64,000 nucleotides of DNA from Hypomesus transpacificus (taxonomy: Eukaryota > Chordata > Actinopteri > Osmeriformes > Osmeridae), in contig NC_061070.1 of assembly GCF_021917145.1 (NCBI RefSeq), forward strand, positions 8,790,743-8,854,742. The letters are read 5' to 3'. Below, one piece after another: positions 23,951-34,973 of this stretch. Within the stretch, counting starts at the first letter, position 1. Each line of letters opens with the position of its first letter. The notes below the pieces were generated by a model that worked only from the letters and a program-made list of their open reading frames with translations, was not told the origin of the DNA and searched no databases. A program made the position numbers and the translations under genes.

Positions 23951-26900
23951 TTATTGCAACTGCTCTCTGTCACTGCTCTCTGGAGTTTCCACGCTTCCAG
24001 CTCCAGAATGATATCCATGGCTGTGTAACCATGAGCTGACTTTCTGATTAACGCTTGCCCTTCCTTGAAGATCAAGTTCAGAGGTTTTACCTGTTTACAA
24101 GAAACAGACTATAAATTACATGACTTATGTACTGTATGTTAAATCGACAAGTATTTTTTAAATTTTGATTATGGATTCTCAAAGTTTAAACTTGTTTACC
24201 ATAATTTTCCCATTGAATGGAAAGCTTGTGTATGACTTCATACATCAATTTATTTTCTCTTCGAATCCACTCCCTCTCAATTAGTTCCTTCCATTGGGGT
24301 TTGAGTTCTGTCATACCAGAATCAACTGAATCAACACCTTTAAAATAATAAAATATTCGGTTTGTGAACCTCAAAGCAAGACATCGAGGCAGTGCCGGTT
24401 TTTCCTATAGACAACATAGGCAGCTGCCTAGGACGGCATGAAGAGGGGAGCGGCAATTTCCCAAGTGCATCCATTAAAATGAACCCTTCCGCTCTACTTG
24501 AGTTTCAAACTACCAGCAGAGGTCGCCAACCGCGGCACGTCATATGTCCGCTCGCACCGGGTTTGCGCCCCGGGGGAAGGGGGGGGGGGTTGTAGATAAA
24601 CCTTGCCTAGGGCACCAAATGTGCTAGGCCCTGCACTGCATGGAGGGAATGGAAATTGATAAGAGAAACAACATAAGTTAAAAAAATGCAAACATAGCTG
24701 CAAGCAGCGATGCGGGTTCCCCCATAAAATGGCAAAATATTATACAAATTTACAAAATATAAGATCAAGAGTTGGACAACAAGAGTGTTCATGTTTGGCA
24801 AACATCAACAGGTTGTATGGAGAGTCGAACTCAAGCGCATGTGGTTGCAAGTCAGCGTCTGTATCCTCTCTGCTACACAGAAAAGTGTCAGAACCGGAGC
24901 TCAATTCGGATCTGGAACCACGAGTGGAGGCTAAACCCAAAAGCGAGACGCACTCGGAACTGGAGGCTGAAGGGTTTTTTAATCGGCTCGGCAAAAGTAT
25001 GACAAAAATGTAGCAAAACACTTACAACAGCACAGGCAACTGGCATCAGCAAACTCAAACATCAAGCAAGGTAGCATTAGACTGAGTCCCCTAAATACCC
25101 CTAACAGAACGAGGCCCAGGTGAGCCTATTAACAAAATCAGGACTGAGCAAGCCGGGCATGAGGACCTCTAGTATGGAGCTAGAAAGCTGACAAAAGTAT
25201 CTGAATTTGAACATGAAAAATCTGAAATATTTGTGTGTCGAATTTCATAAAACTGAAATATTGTGCTGTTGAATATATAATATCTGAATTATTTGTATGC
25301 CGAATTTAATCAAACTGAATTATTTTGATCCAAAAATACACATTTCTAAAATTCAGATTGCAGGAATTCAGATACTTGAAATTCAGATTGCTGAAATTCA
25401 GATTCTTGAAATTCAAATTGCTGAAATTCAGATTTAGATTTTGTCTGAACTAGGCCAAAGGTGAAACAGCTTGCCTTCACAGGGAAAAGTAGACGATTTC
25501 AGAACGACCGAATCTAGACATTCTCTGACCGAATTTTACCCCAGAACAAAAGCTAAGAGTTGCTCGTTGGAGGAAGAGTATTAAGTGCTTATGAAACTTG
25601 TAAAAACTTGTGTCTTCTCCTCTGCCAAAATCGGCAGTTACTGTTACCAAGTGAGTCGAGATAGAGTCAGAGGAAGGCGGAGACCGATGAAAGACGCAGA
25701 ACAACTGGCAAAGCTATAGCCTATATATTTATGTTCCGTTGTTCTCTTTTCTGTGTTCTTTTAAGAGCTTGATGGCATCAACATCCAGCCTGATATAAAA
25801 TCATGAACTTCAATTGTGTCTCTTAATTATAATACCCACACAGAAAATCCAGGTTGAATCAAGTCACGCCTAGCTACTGTATTACTAATACCCAATTTTG
25901 GATGGTCAAGCATATTTTTCATTGTCTCCTTATTCCTATCAAAATCAATGTTCAGCCTATAGGCTATGTTCATTTCCTAAGTGACAATTCAGATCGGTTA
26001 TGGATAGAAATAGTTGCTGTCTGAGAGATCGGACATAGTATTTAACAGCATATAAGGAGTTAGCTATGGTTAACAGGATATATCTGTAGTGCGGCCGGGT
26101 GTGATTGGATTCATCGTCCACACGTCGTCTGGAAGTCAGTTTCGATCAAATGCCAACGATCTCCATACTAGATCTTGCCGACGTATCTTCTACACATCGG
26201 GACGTATGTGTGCTATCCCAGATAGCCTACGTATGTGTGATCTGGGTATTCCTCCAACTAGCAACTCAGTTGGTTCTGAGGCAAAGTTCGGTCGTTCTGA
26301 AATCGTCTACTTTTTCCTGTGAAAGCAAGCTGTTTCACCTTTGGCCTAGTTCAGACCAGAGCCATAGAAAAAGATTCTTTTTCTATGGCTCTGGTTCAGA
26401 CAAAATCAGAATCTGAATTTCTGCAATCTGAATTTCCGCAATTTGAATTTCAGCAATCTGAATTTCAAGAATCTGAATTTCAGCAATCTGAATTTCAAGA
26501 ATCTGAATTCCTGCAATCTGAATTTTAGAAAGGTGTATTTTTGGATCAAAATAATTCCGTTTTATTAAATTCGGCATACAAATAATTCAGATATCATATA
26601 TTCAACAGCACAATATTTCAATTTTATGAAATTCGACACAAAAATATTTCAGATTTTTCATATTCAAATTCAGATACTTTAGTCAGATTTCTAGCTCCAT
26701 ACTCTAGTGGCCAAAACACAAAAAACAAGCAATAGACTGACAGAAAAGGCTGAGTAATAGCTTTGGTTAGCTTTGGGACAAAGTTTCAATTGCTACTCAC
26801 CCAAAGATTCCTGATTGTCTTTGTCAAAATTCTTCAAGGTTTTCTCCATTAATTCTGATAAACTCTCCTTTCCAATCCCAAAATATTTGCCAAGCAAAGT

Positions 26901-29900
26901 TTCTATTTTCTCCTCCTGTTTGACGCTTTTGGAAACTTTCCTTTTGTTTGAGACTACATAAAACACAATAACATACTTTTACTGATTTTAGATTTCATGA
27001 ATAACAAGCACTCTTACAACGTTTTACCTTTCAGGGCATGTTTCCAGTTATCATGGCTCGTGTCACTGTGACAATCTGTGACGAATAAGTGAATCAGACA
27101 AAATGTATAATCAGCATGCACTGCACTGAACCAGGTGGCGATCAATGCTGCATCCGCCACATTAGATGGATTGAGAAAGCTAGCAAGCATAGATAGCAAA
27201 CCTAACTACAAAGCATTAAGTAGATAACACTTTTTATCCAGGGTCTTTAAATAGAAGGACACACTGAAGGCAACACTAACCCTAGCCCTATGTTGATGTA
27301 TTGTAAAGATATTGTTATTATAGCAAAAACATGTGTCATCAAAGAAAGTTCTGGGAATGCTTATATAATCAACTGCTAGGAAGAAGCTATAAAATGAATT
27401 TTTTGTTATGTTTGACATAGGCCCATGCATGACTGATTGGCCTCTAAAAATCCTGTGATGTTATATAAATGTCTTTACAAGGAAAGTTTGTAAATCACTT
27501 ACAATGTAATGGTTCATTCATGCTCTGATTACCAGGTGAAATAGGTAGTAGTCCTGATGCCAAGAGAAGTTGTTGCTCAATCACAAACCATTCTGAAGCT
27601 TTCCAGTCCCATTCGCTGTAGAGAACTTCCACCATCTTTAAAAGTGGTTCATCTTCCTTCTGGACAGCTGTGGATACCCTGTTCTCCAAGGGACTCAGTG
27701 TCTCTCTGCTCGCCTCATATGGATTGTTTTTTGACACCATTTCTTCTATTGTTCTCACCAGTTTTGGGACATTATTTATGTCCTTCACATCTCTGTCAAA
27801 TATGTGATACCTGTTCCCACATTTTTCGATCAGCCACTCTAGAGCTTCGCCTTCACTCTCAATGTGATGCTCAATGGTATAGTCACCCAACCACTTGCCG
27901 TTAGTGAAGACCACTATGGTGTGGCTCCAAACTTGCTCTCCTAGTAGCTTCATGTTGTCTTGTACAACCTTCTTCTGTTCTTCTGTGAAGGACGTATCTG
28001 CAGGGATCATCAAGAGGAAGGCATGGGGATATGGAGAGCACATAGACACACCTTCCAGGATCTCTGCCTTCACTGAATCTGATGTGAACTCTGCTCCCAA
28101 CAACTTCCACCATCCTGGTGTGTCGACCATGGTTATCCGATATTCCTCTAGCTCTCCACAATGTTTAACACTCTTCGTTGTGTGTCCCTCCTTTCCAAAC
28201 TCATCCATGTTTAAGATGATATTTCCGGTTATACTTTTTCCAGCTATGACCCATCCTAACATTATAATTCTGAGTTCTGTTAAGGTGTGTGAAAAAAGAG
28301 AATACAGATGTGTTGGGTTAGGTTATGGAAATCAAGGATATGATGCTATCAGCTTACTATGTAAGTGAAAATGTATAATCTGAAAAATTATTATGAATGA
28401 TAAAAAGTAACCTTCTTGTCTTTTAAGCTGCTTTCTTTCCTCTTGCAGTCTTAGATGTCTTTCCTTTGCCTTCCTGTCCACTTCATTCCTTCGTTGTTCA
28501 GTGCAACTTAGCAGTGCACTGTCAATTTCAAAATGGCGGCCGCTGTTTTCTTTAACCATCTCTTCCACCTTCTTAAACATCTGCTCGACCTGGTCAATAT
28601 TCTGAACACTGTCAAAAACATGATACCTGTTCGCACATTTATTCAACAGCCACCGGAGGGGCTCCCCTTCACTTTCAATGTGCTGCTCAACTGTGTAGTT
28701 GTCCTGACAGTCCAAATTAGTGAAAAGCACTAAAGTGTGATTCCACACATTCTCTCCAAGTAGCTCCAAGTGATGCTGTAAAGATCTCCTACATAGGTTG
28801 GTGAATGGCAGGTTAGCCTCAATCTGGATGATGAAAGCATGGGGTCCAGGTGGACACTGAGCTACACTGAGCACAAGTTCATCCTTCACAATGTTAGGTG
28901 TGTCACACAAAAAATACCCTCTCAGCCAGACAGGGGATTTGACCAAACATACCTTCCTTCCGTTCACTTCCCTATTTTCATTCTCACACTTCAGAGTGAT
29001 GTTTCCAGGCTCAAAGATCTCTTTTCCAAATATGGTGTTTGCCACAGTGAGTCCACATCTGTCAGGTCTAATGAGGACCATTCGCAATTCTGGGTGAGAG
29101 AGAGTTCGAATTAAAGTGGGAAGAGTATGGTACTATAATAGTTTGTTACTATGTTTCAAGTAAACATTCATTTAGATCACGATTAGGCTATTTCATTTAG
29201 TGTACAGCTGATTGATGATAATTTATCATCAGACAAGTCTGAAATTGTTCTTGCATCACAGTATGTCCATTTGCGGTATGTTAGACAACATTAAAACAAA
29301 GAAACACAGATACAAACATTTATCATCACATTACACTCACAAGCGATACTAGATAAGTTTTACGAGAGCCCCCCCCCCCCCCCAACACACACACACACAA
29401 ATGTGGGCTACATGTATGGTTAACACAGACTCCTCTAATAGGCCTACAGTTCCGTTTCTGAAGCATATCGCTTAACAGGCCACATTCCTACATTTATTCA
29501 TTTAGCAGAGGCTTTTATCCAAAGCAACTTCCACGAGAGAGCATTACAAAAGAGCATAGGTCAGAGATCATAAACAATGAGATCTCCTCAAAAACATTAC
29601 TGGTAGCCAAAACATGAAGCATACATTGTGAAAAGCAAAAGCATCCTAGTAGTGAAGACTTTTCTATTTATAAAGGGGATCACACATATGGCTCTATCCC
29701 TGACAATCATTTAAATGTATTATGTAGGCCTACTTTATGTGTGTTGATTTTAGTGTCTATGATCCATATTTAATGGGAAGGTTGAGCTTGCTTTCCCCAT
29801 TTCAGATTTGTTTCAAACTTTGCTAAATTCAGCATAATTATATCTATGAAAAAGTTTGTATTTTGAGCCAGGTTTGAGAATAGAAAAAAAATATGTCACT

Positions 29901-30804
29901 CAGTTTATATGAAGGAAAGTGCATTCAAACAATCCCCTCAGTGTAGTTTGGTTAGCAACAGCAGCTAGGCTAGCTTGCTCGTAGCACAATTCAGCTTCTC
30001 CACGCAGGGTTCTAGACTGACTGAATCCAAAAAGTTGCGTTTAGGGGCATATTTTCAGTTAGCAGATGGTAGCTACTGTTTGAATCGCGATTCCATCTGA
30101 GAATTACTGCCGTTGGTGACAACATTGTTAAATAGCTTGTCTCAAAGGGGGTTCAGCTTGTTTCACAAATAAATGGACCAATTTGCAACCGACGCAAGCA
30201 AGCACACTTTACCCTCTATTATAGTTTTTGTTACATTTTGTTACATTTTGTTAACATAAGGGAGAGGGGAGGGGGGCCTCCCTCCACATCCACCACCGGA
30301 TGCCACTGTAGAGCAGAGTAATGACACCGCGAATACGGACATTTATCATCATTATTATTTTGTATTATTATAATTAAGAGGCCCCTGATTGGTCGAAGCC
30401 CCGGGCTTAAGCCCAGGTAAGCCCGTGCATTAAGGCGCCACTGCCTATAAGTCCCCATTAGTAATACAACAACAAGGTTAAATGTATGCATAAAAAAACT
30501 TATGTAAGATTTTGTTTTTACACATGAATTCATGCATGTGAAAATATATGTATTTTGAAAGAATAGTCTGCTTCCAACTTAAGCAATGTTGCTGTAAAGT
30601 TACAGTCTCTATGTTTAAGATGTTTTCACTGTTACTTTGACATTTACGTGTTAAAATGTAGACATTTGTGAGGTAACATGGAGGATGGTCAGTCTCATGA
30701 AGATAGAAAACAAAGTTTGAAACTATCTCAACAACATGATCATTTAATTATAAAACGTATTTTAAAGACTCACCACTAAAGCAAGGGGGTACAGACCCTG
30801 CCAT
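23951..30804 (-). CDS. GIMAP-like protein with two AIG1 GTPase domains (six exons)
   Basis: My exon model on the minus strand is 30804-30774, 29089-28412, 28276-27503, 26953-26801, 24337-24200 and 24090-23951, giving 1,914 nt or 637 aa. All five introns are GT-AG and phase 1, and the frame stays open throughout. Exon 1 encodes MAGSVPPCFS. Exon 2 (residues 11-236) is an AIG1 domain with a degenerate nucleotide site: RPDRCGLTVAN stands where GxxxxGKS is expected, and no DTPG is present. Exon 3 (237-494) is a second AIG1 domain with an intact P-loop (GWVIAGKS, 244-251), DTPG at 288-291, FTNGK near 360-364 and GNRYHIFD. Exons 4-6 encode a charged tail ending SDREQLQ. GIMAP proteins are septin-related GTPases of lymphocytes and of membranes. 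The symbol is unknown; a GIMAP8-like or GIMAP4-like fish paralogue is most likely. An alternative exon 3 donor at 27533 would shorten the protein by 10 residues without changing phase. The AATAAA polyadenylation hexamer overlaps the TAA stop (CAATAAAG). Confidence 0.82.
24390..24638. mobile_element. Short hAT-type non-autonomous element (MITE)
   Basis: This 249-bp element lies in intron 4 of the GIMAP-like gene. Its ends are CAGTGCCGG at the left and CCCTGCACTG at the right, imperfect terminal inverted repeats. The flanks are CATCGAGG (24382-24389) and CATGGAGG (24639-24646), an 8-bp duplication with one mismatch. Eight-bp duplications and CAG-type ends are hallmarks of hAT elements. There is no transposase inside. 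Confidence 0.65.
26350..26400. repeat. 39-bp perfect hairpin flanked by 6-bp direct repeats
   Basis: Positions 26356-26374 (CCAGAGCCATAGAAAAAGA) and 26376-26394 are exact reverse complements around a single T at 26375. The hairpin is bracketed by TTCAGA at 26350-26355 and at 26395-26400. The corresponding place in the left arm (around 25441-25455) has one uninterrupted copy of the flank and no hairpin, so it is an insertion of 39 bp plus a 6-bp duplication. Confidence 0.85.
26402..26527. repeat. 15-bp tandem repeat in the right arm
   Basis: About eight copies of a 15-bp unit alternate between CAATCTGAATTTCAG-like and GAATCTGAATTTCAA-like forms. The inverted counterpart is at about 25350-25437. 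It reads open in all visible frames as a QSEFQESEF-type repeat, which is a product of the 15-bp period and not evidence of a protein. Confidence 0.8.
29369..29399. repeat. C homopolymer followed by (CA)n
   Basis: About 15 consecutive C residues (29369-29383) run into a short CA repeat. It lies in intron 1 of the GIMAP-like gene and is of uncertain exact length. Confidence 0.85.
29488..29650 (-). mobile_element. LINE 3' tail fragment
   Basis: This short minus-strand copy of the L2/CR1-like LINE 3' untranslated region and tail starts on the plus strand with CATTTATTCATTTAGCAGAG and runs to GTGAAAAGC. It lies in intron 1 of the GIMAP-like gene. No coding part is retained. Confidence 0.7.
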
Positions 30805-31720
30805 TTTCCCCTTTCAACGTTGATCGCTGTTCTTATGGTGCTCTGATGGCTGAGTAAACAACAAGAGAAAGGTGATTGTGTCATAGGCACCAGGAAATGT
30901 ATGTTTTTTATCCAGTCTGTTGAGTCTGTTCCAAACTGGTTTATTCACATTCTGCTCAGTTACAGTAAGTATCTAAAAACAAAAGGGTGTGGTTTTGGAG
31001 CTAATATCATGTAACTGTGTTCAATGTATGTTTTATTGCTGTTTATTAAAACCATCTTTGATCAAATCTCTAACACCTCGAACACTTCTTGTTCCTAAAT
31101 CTCTTTCTGAACAATGTGGCATGTTGCATTATCCTGCTACTAGAGGCCTTTGCCATCATGGAATTCCATTGCCATGAAGGGATGTACCTGGTCTGCAACA
31201 CTGTTTAGGTAGGTGTCATGTGTCAAATTTACATCCACATGAATGGCCAGGTCCAGGGTTTTCCAACAGAACATTGTCCAGAGCATCACACTCACAGATG
31301 GTGGTAACATAATTTCTACCTTAAATTGGCATTGCCTGTATCAAGGAACAGAACCATTTTAATCAAGTGCATGCCACATGCAGCATGACTTCAACAAACA
31401 GGAGCTATTTACAAAACACTGTGTCTACATTAAGAGAAGTAATCTGAACTTGTCTAACATCTTGAACAACAGGGTGTGGCCTCTCACATCTCAAAAATAG
31501 TTAGCGTTCCTGAGTCACTGGAGACTTTACAGGAGTATGTTTTGGTTTCTATTCCATTCAGAACATACAGGGCAAAACATATTTTGTTGTAAACAACATT
31601 TTACAAAATGGCTGTGATCTATCAATAAGTTAGTATAAATTACATGTAGAGTTTCAGGAGTTACAGGAATTTCTATGCATTTATATATTTTTTTAAATTA
31701 AATCTTTATTTAACCAGATA
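30805..31720. other. Upstream region of the GIMAP-like gene, no gene seen
   Basis: The sequence just above the presumed start codon at 30802-30804 should hold the 5' untranslated region and promoter. I could not identify a TATA box or an upstream exon with confidence. No other gene is seen. Confidence 0.35.
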
Positions 31721-31721
31721 G

Positions 31722-31905
31722 ATTTACATTACATTACATTTATTCATTTAGCAGACACTTTTATCCAAAGCGACTTCCAAGAGAGAGCTTTACAAAGTGC
31801 ATAGGTCACGGATAATAACAACAAGATAGCCCCACAGCATTGCGGGTAGTCAAAAACAAGAAGTACATATTGTGAACAACCAAAAAATAGTGCTAGATAA
31901 CCAGA
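31722..31905 (-). mobile_element. LINE 3' tail fragment
   Basis: This minus-strand copy of the L2/CR1-like 3' end starts on the plus strand with TTACATTTATTCATTTAGCA and matches the fragments at 22521 and 62181 up to about AACAACCAAAAAATAGTGCT. The coding part is absent. Confidence 0.75.
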
Positions 31906-31924
31906 AAGACGATTGAGAATCAAT

Positions 31925-31968
31925 TGACGGTCTGGCCAAGAGTCAGTGACGGTCTGGCCAAGAGTCAG
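31925..31968. repeat. 22-bp direct tandem duplication
   Basis: Two exact copies of a unit starting TGACGGTCTGGCCAAG lie head to tail immediately after the LINE tail fragment. Confidence 0.9.
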
Positions 31969-31969
31969 T

Positions 31970-33030
31970 GACAGGAGGCAAGCCGAAACAAAACATTGAA
32001 AAAAGAAACTGTTAGTACAAGAAACATTATTAAACACCATTGAAACATCACAATACATACAGTGTATACAATGTATTTTAAATGAAAGACTATTGGACAG
32101 TTCAGAACTTTCAAAATTCCCCCAATGTGAATGATTTGTTGACTTGGTCACATCCCTGGATGTGACACATTCCTGAAGACAGAACGGTCATTTCTCCAAT
32201 GCCGTGCTCAGCAGTGACTAGGTTAAAGTTGAACACAAAAGAAGTATACTTTCAGTTGGTGAACTTTGTTCAAAAGTCTCTTCTAGTCTGAAGTGATCAG
32301 CAGGCAGCTTCTTTGATACTTGTGTGATGCAGCATCAAGTTTCCATCTCTGCACATCTAGAATATCTGATCAACATACATGAACAGGTTTTGGACTGTCT
32401 TCCTGAAGGTGTATCTAACAAAAACTACACAGGCAGCCAGACTGCAATCATGGATGACACGAGAGTCTGGAAGTACAGTAGGCTTCTAGCTCCAGGTTCA
32501 TTGAGACCCGTGAAGCGTGCATCGAATGACAAAGGAATGAAATCTGCAAACATGTAAAAATACAGAATACATACAGCTTGTGCAAATTATGTAAATTAGA
32601 CAGAAGAATGATACATCTATCATCAAATAGATAAAGATATACAACTCCTGTTTATTCAACGTAGTTGTGGGTCTACTCAAACTTTATCATAGGTCTACTG
32701 TTCGGGTCTGTGGGGGCATTTTTCAAGGTTTACTCAACAACAACAAAAATATGCAATGATTAATTTTTCACTTAAGACTCATTGGGCATTGTTAAGTTTT
32801 ATTTTACTTTCATCATAATAGAACACATTTTCACTGAGAGCAGACTGTGCTACTACACACTGGACAGCCGCGGAACACACACGCATGCGGTGGAGTCCTC
32901 CTAGAGCAGCCAGGAGCAGAGGCAAGCCACAATGGCTTAACCTGGGGACCAAGTACAAGTGCTCACCCATGTCCCACACCAGGAACATGTGCAGGAGAGC
33001 AATAAATTCTGAATGTTTTTATTTTACATC
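31970..33030. other. Intergenic, no gene supported
   Basis: There are no confident exons. On the minus strand about 32560-32430 reads open after a TTTGCAG acceptor-like motif, but the frame is short, ends in a stop and is not recognisable. Confidence 0.35.
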
Positions 33031-33197
33031 ATTTTTGGAGGAAACCCATGTGAGCACAGGGAGAACATGCAAAATCCACATAGAATGGCCCGGGAGATAG
33101 CCCAACTCAGCCCAACACCAAACACTGACTTCCCCATGCGGGAATCGAACCCTTGACCTTGGTGTTATGTGGCAGTGCAAGGCACATACCACAAAAA
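33030..33197 (-). mobile_element. tRNA-derived SINE (DANA/V-SINE-like)
   Basis: Read on the minus strand it has a pol III B-box GGGTTCGATTCC (33141-33152). This is followed by a body resembling the common fish SINE segment that reads, on the plus strand, GGAGGAAACCCATGTGAGCA and GGGAGAACATGCAAAATCCA. The tRNA-like head lies at the high-coordinate end. Divergence from the family sequence I remember suggests an old copy. No target-site duplication was resolved. Confidence 0.6.
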
Positions 33198-33865
33198 ATA
33201 CAATACAACAACCTAATTAATTTACATGAAAACCCCATATAAAAGTAAGTGACATTTTGAAGACATGATTATGTTAAGCATTCTTAAATAAATGATTGCT
33301 TCTCACTACATGAGTTGTCAACACAACAAGAACATAACCACTGTCAATCAGACCAATGTGAGGTGTAGCCATTTTCTTTGACTGCAATTCAGATTTTTGC
33401 TTCCACCGGTCCTTGACTGACTTCTTGTGGTTAAATGAATAACTGCAGCCCCATCTGACTAGCTTGTCCATGGAGACCGCTACACCCTATGGCTACACCC
33501 CCTCCTATATATAAATACATCAGTAATTGTAGTAGTTGTCCAATGTTTATTTTGTAACTTTACACTGAACACACTTCAGGTAGTCTGTCACTGAGCAGAG
33601 AGACTAGTTGTAGCAAAGAGTAATTTGACATTGTTGTTATTACCCATGTTATCCTTGGTAGGCTTGCTCTATAACCTATAAATATTGTCATTCATATTAT
33701 CATTTGAATAATTTACTAAAGATTCTGCTTATTTAGTCTATATAAAATATTCAACCTGCTACAGGCTACTAAAACATTCTCAGTAAAAATGATTTGACTA
33801 TTCATCCAGTTGACAAAACAGCTTGTTCTCAATAATCAAGGGGTGTGCCAGGAAGGAAAAGGAAA
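33198..33865. other. Intergenic, no gene supported
   Basis: Unique-looking AT-rich sequence. No exon, RNA gene or repeat was recognised. Confidence 0.4.
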
Positions 33866-34535
33866 ATATTTCTTTATTGCAACTGCTTTCTATCACTGTT
33901 CTCTGGGGTTTCCACACTTCCTGTTCCAGAATAATATCCATGGCTTAACCATGACAAGACTCTTTGATGAACTCTTGCCTTTTCTTGAGGATCAAGGGTA
34001 GAGCTGTTCTCTGTACAAGAAATAAACAAATTGCTTGGCTCATGTACTGTAGGCCTATGTGAAATCATGGATTTCTTATGGATTCTCAAAAGTATAAACT
34101 TGTTTACCATCATTTGTTACTTGCTTTGACAACTTGGGTATATCATACATCAATTTATCATCTCTTCAAATCCAATCCCTCTCAATTAATTCCTTCCATT
34201 GGGGTTTGAGTACTGTCTCTCCAGACTCAAGTGAATTAAGACCTTTAAAATTATCAAAAAAAAGTTTTGTTAACCTCAAAGAAAGAGCAAGAAGAGAAAC
34301 AGCAATTACAAATTCTTCAAGGTTTTCTCCATCAATTCTGAGAAGCTCTCCCTTCCTTCCCAGAATGAATTGCCAAGCAAAGTTTCTATTTTCTCCTTCT
34401 GTTTGACACTTCTGTGAAGTTTCCTTTTGTGTTTGACACTCACTTTGTGTGGGATTTCACTACAGACTACATAAATAGCATACTGTTACTGAATGAATGT
34501 ATGAATAACAAGCACCCTTACAACTTTTGACATAA
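33866..34535 (-). pseudogene. Decayed partial copy of the GIMAP-like 3' exons
   Basis: Three segments on the minus strand match exons 4, 5 and 6 of the intact gene at 23951-30804. They are about 34440-34310 (SVKQKEKIETLLG, then ESFSELMEKTLKN), about 34252-34115 (LKPQWKELIERDWI) and about 34015-33874 (GSVETPENSDRKQLQ and stop). The exon-5 copy has an in-frame TGA where the intact gene has CGA, a CpG-type transition. The copies of exons 4 and 5 are only about 57 bp apart and no donor is visible, while the intact locus has about 2.46 kb between them. Flanking intron sequence is also shared, so it arose by DNA duplication, not retrotransposition. No AIG1 domain is seen upstream. Confidence 0.75.
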
Positions 34536-34851
34536 AAAAGTGAGAGAAACATATCAAGGTATTGAGAGAGCTGAGGAGCTGGAAGAGGGAGAGCCAAAGC
34601 CATGTGTATGATATTAATGTAAAGCTAAATTAAAGTGTTTTAATTTTACTATAAACCTGCAGGCATTCTGTGCCTTTCCTTAAATCTGATCACGCGATCA
34701 TCAGGCGCACCAAGCTTGATCACATAGTGCATAGCTTTATTTAACTTGTATAAACGCTTTGCTAACCAACATCACATATTCACTTATTATGTTGATATAA
34801 CGATTACTGAAGTAATTCAATGAATCTCTTCAATTCACAGACCTCATGGAC
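34536..34851. other. Intergenic, nothing recognised
   Basis: A short stretch between the GIMAP relic and the tandem duplication. No feature was found. Confidence 0.4.
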
Positions 34852-34973
34852 CGGACACCATAAATCAAAAGACAACTCAAGCAATACGTTAATATGTGGA
34901 CTAGAGTGGGATCCACAGCATTACCTTTTGACATAAGTAGGAGAGAAGCCTCTCTCGCACAAAATTCAGCATA

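Larger units (their letters stand above)
25173..26701. mobile_element. Non-autonomous DNA element with long terminal inverted repeats
   Basis: This 1,529-bp element lies in intron 4 of the GIMAP-like gene. The left arm (25173 to about 25513) begins TATGGAGCTAGAAA. The right arm (about 26288-26701) is its reverse complement, longer because of an internal insertion. Both ends are flanked by CTCTAG (25167-25172 and 26702-26707), a likely 6-bp target-site duplication. The arms carry a 15-bp tandem repeat (unit like CAATCTGAATTTCAG). The centre has no transposase-like reading frame. I cannot assign it to a named superfamily. Confidence 0.7.

Noticed and set aside
24684..24900. tRNA-like motif (GAGTTCGACTC on the minus strand)
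   Set aside because: The boxes are imperfect and no SINE body or target-site duplication could be defined.
25350..26527. CRISPR-like short repeats
   Set aside because: The 15-bp units are contiguous without spacers and occur as inverted arms of a transposon in a vertebrate genome.
27495..28262. A separate single-exon GIMAP gene starting at MLGWVIAGKS
   Set aside because: An acceptor at 28277 and homologous upstream codons (ELRII) show that this ATG is internal to an exon joined in phase to the preceding AIG1 exon.
30240..30445. hAT-like ends (CGGATGCCACTG, GGCGCCACTG)
   Set aside because: Both face the same way and no opposite end or target-site duplication was found, so no element could be delimited.
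33141..33152. tRNA gene suggested by a perfect B-box
   Set aside because: No cloverleaf-compatible acceptor stem or intact A-box; the following sequence is SINE body.
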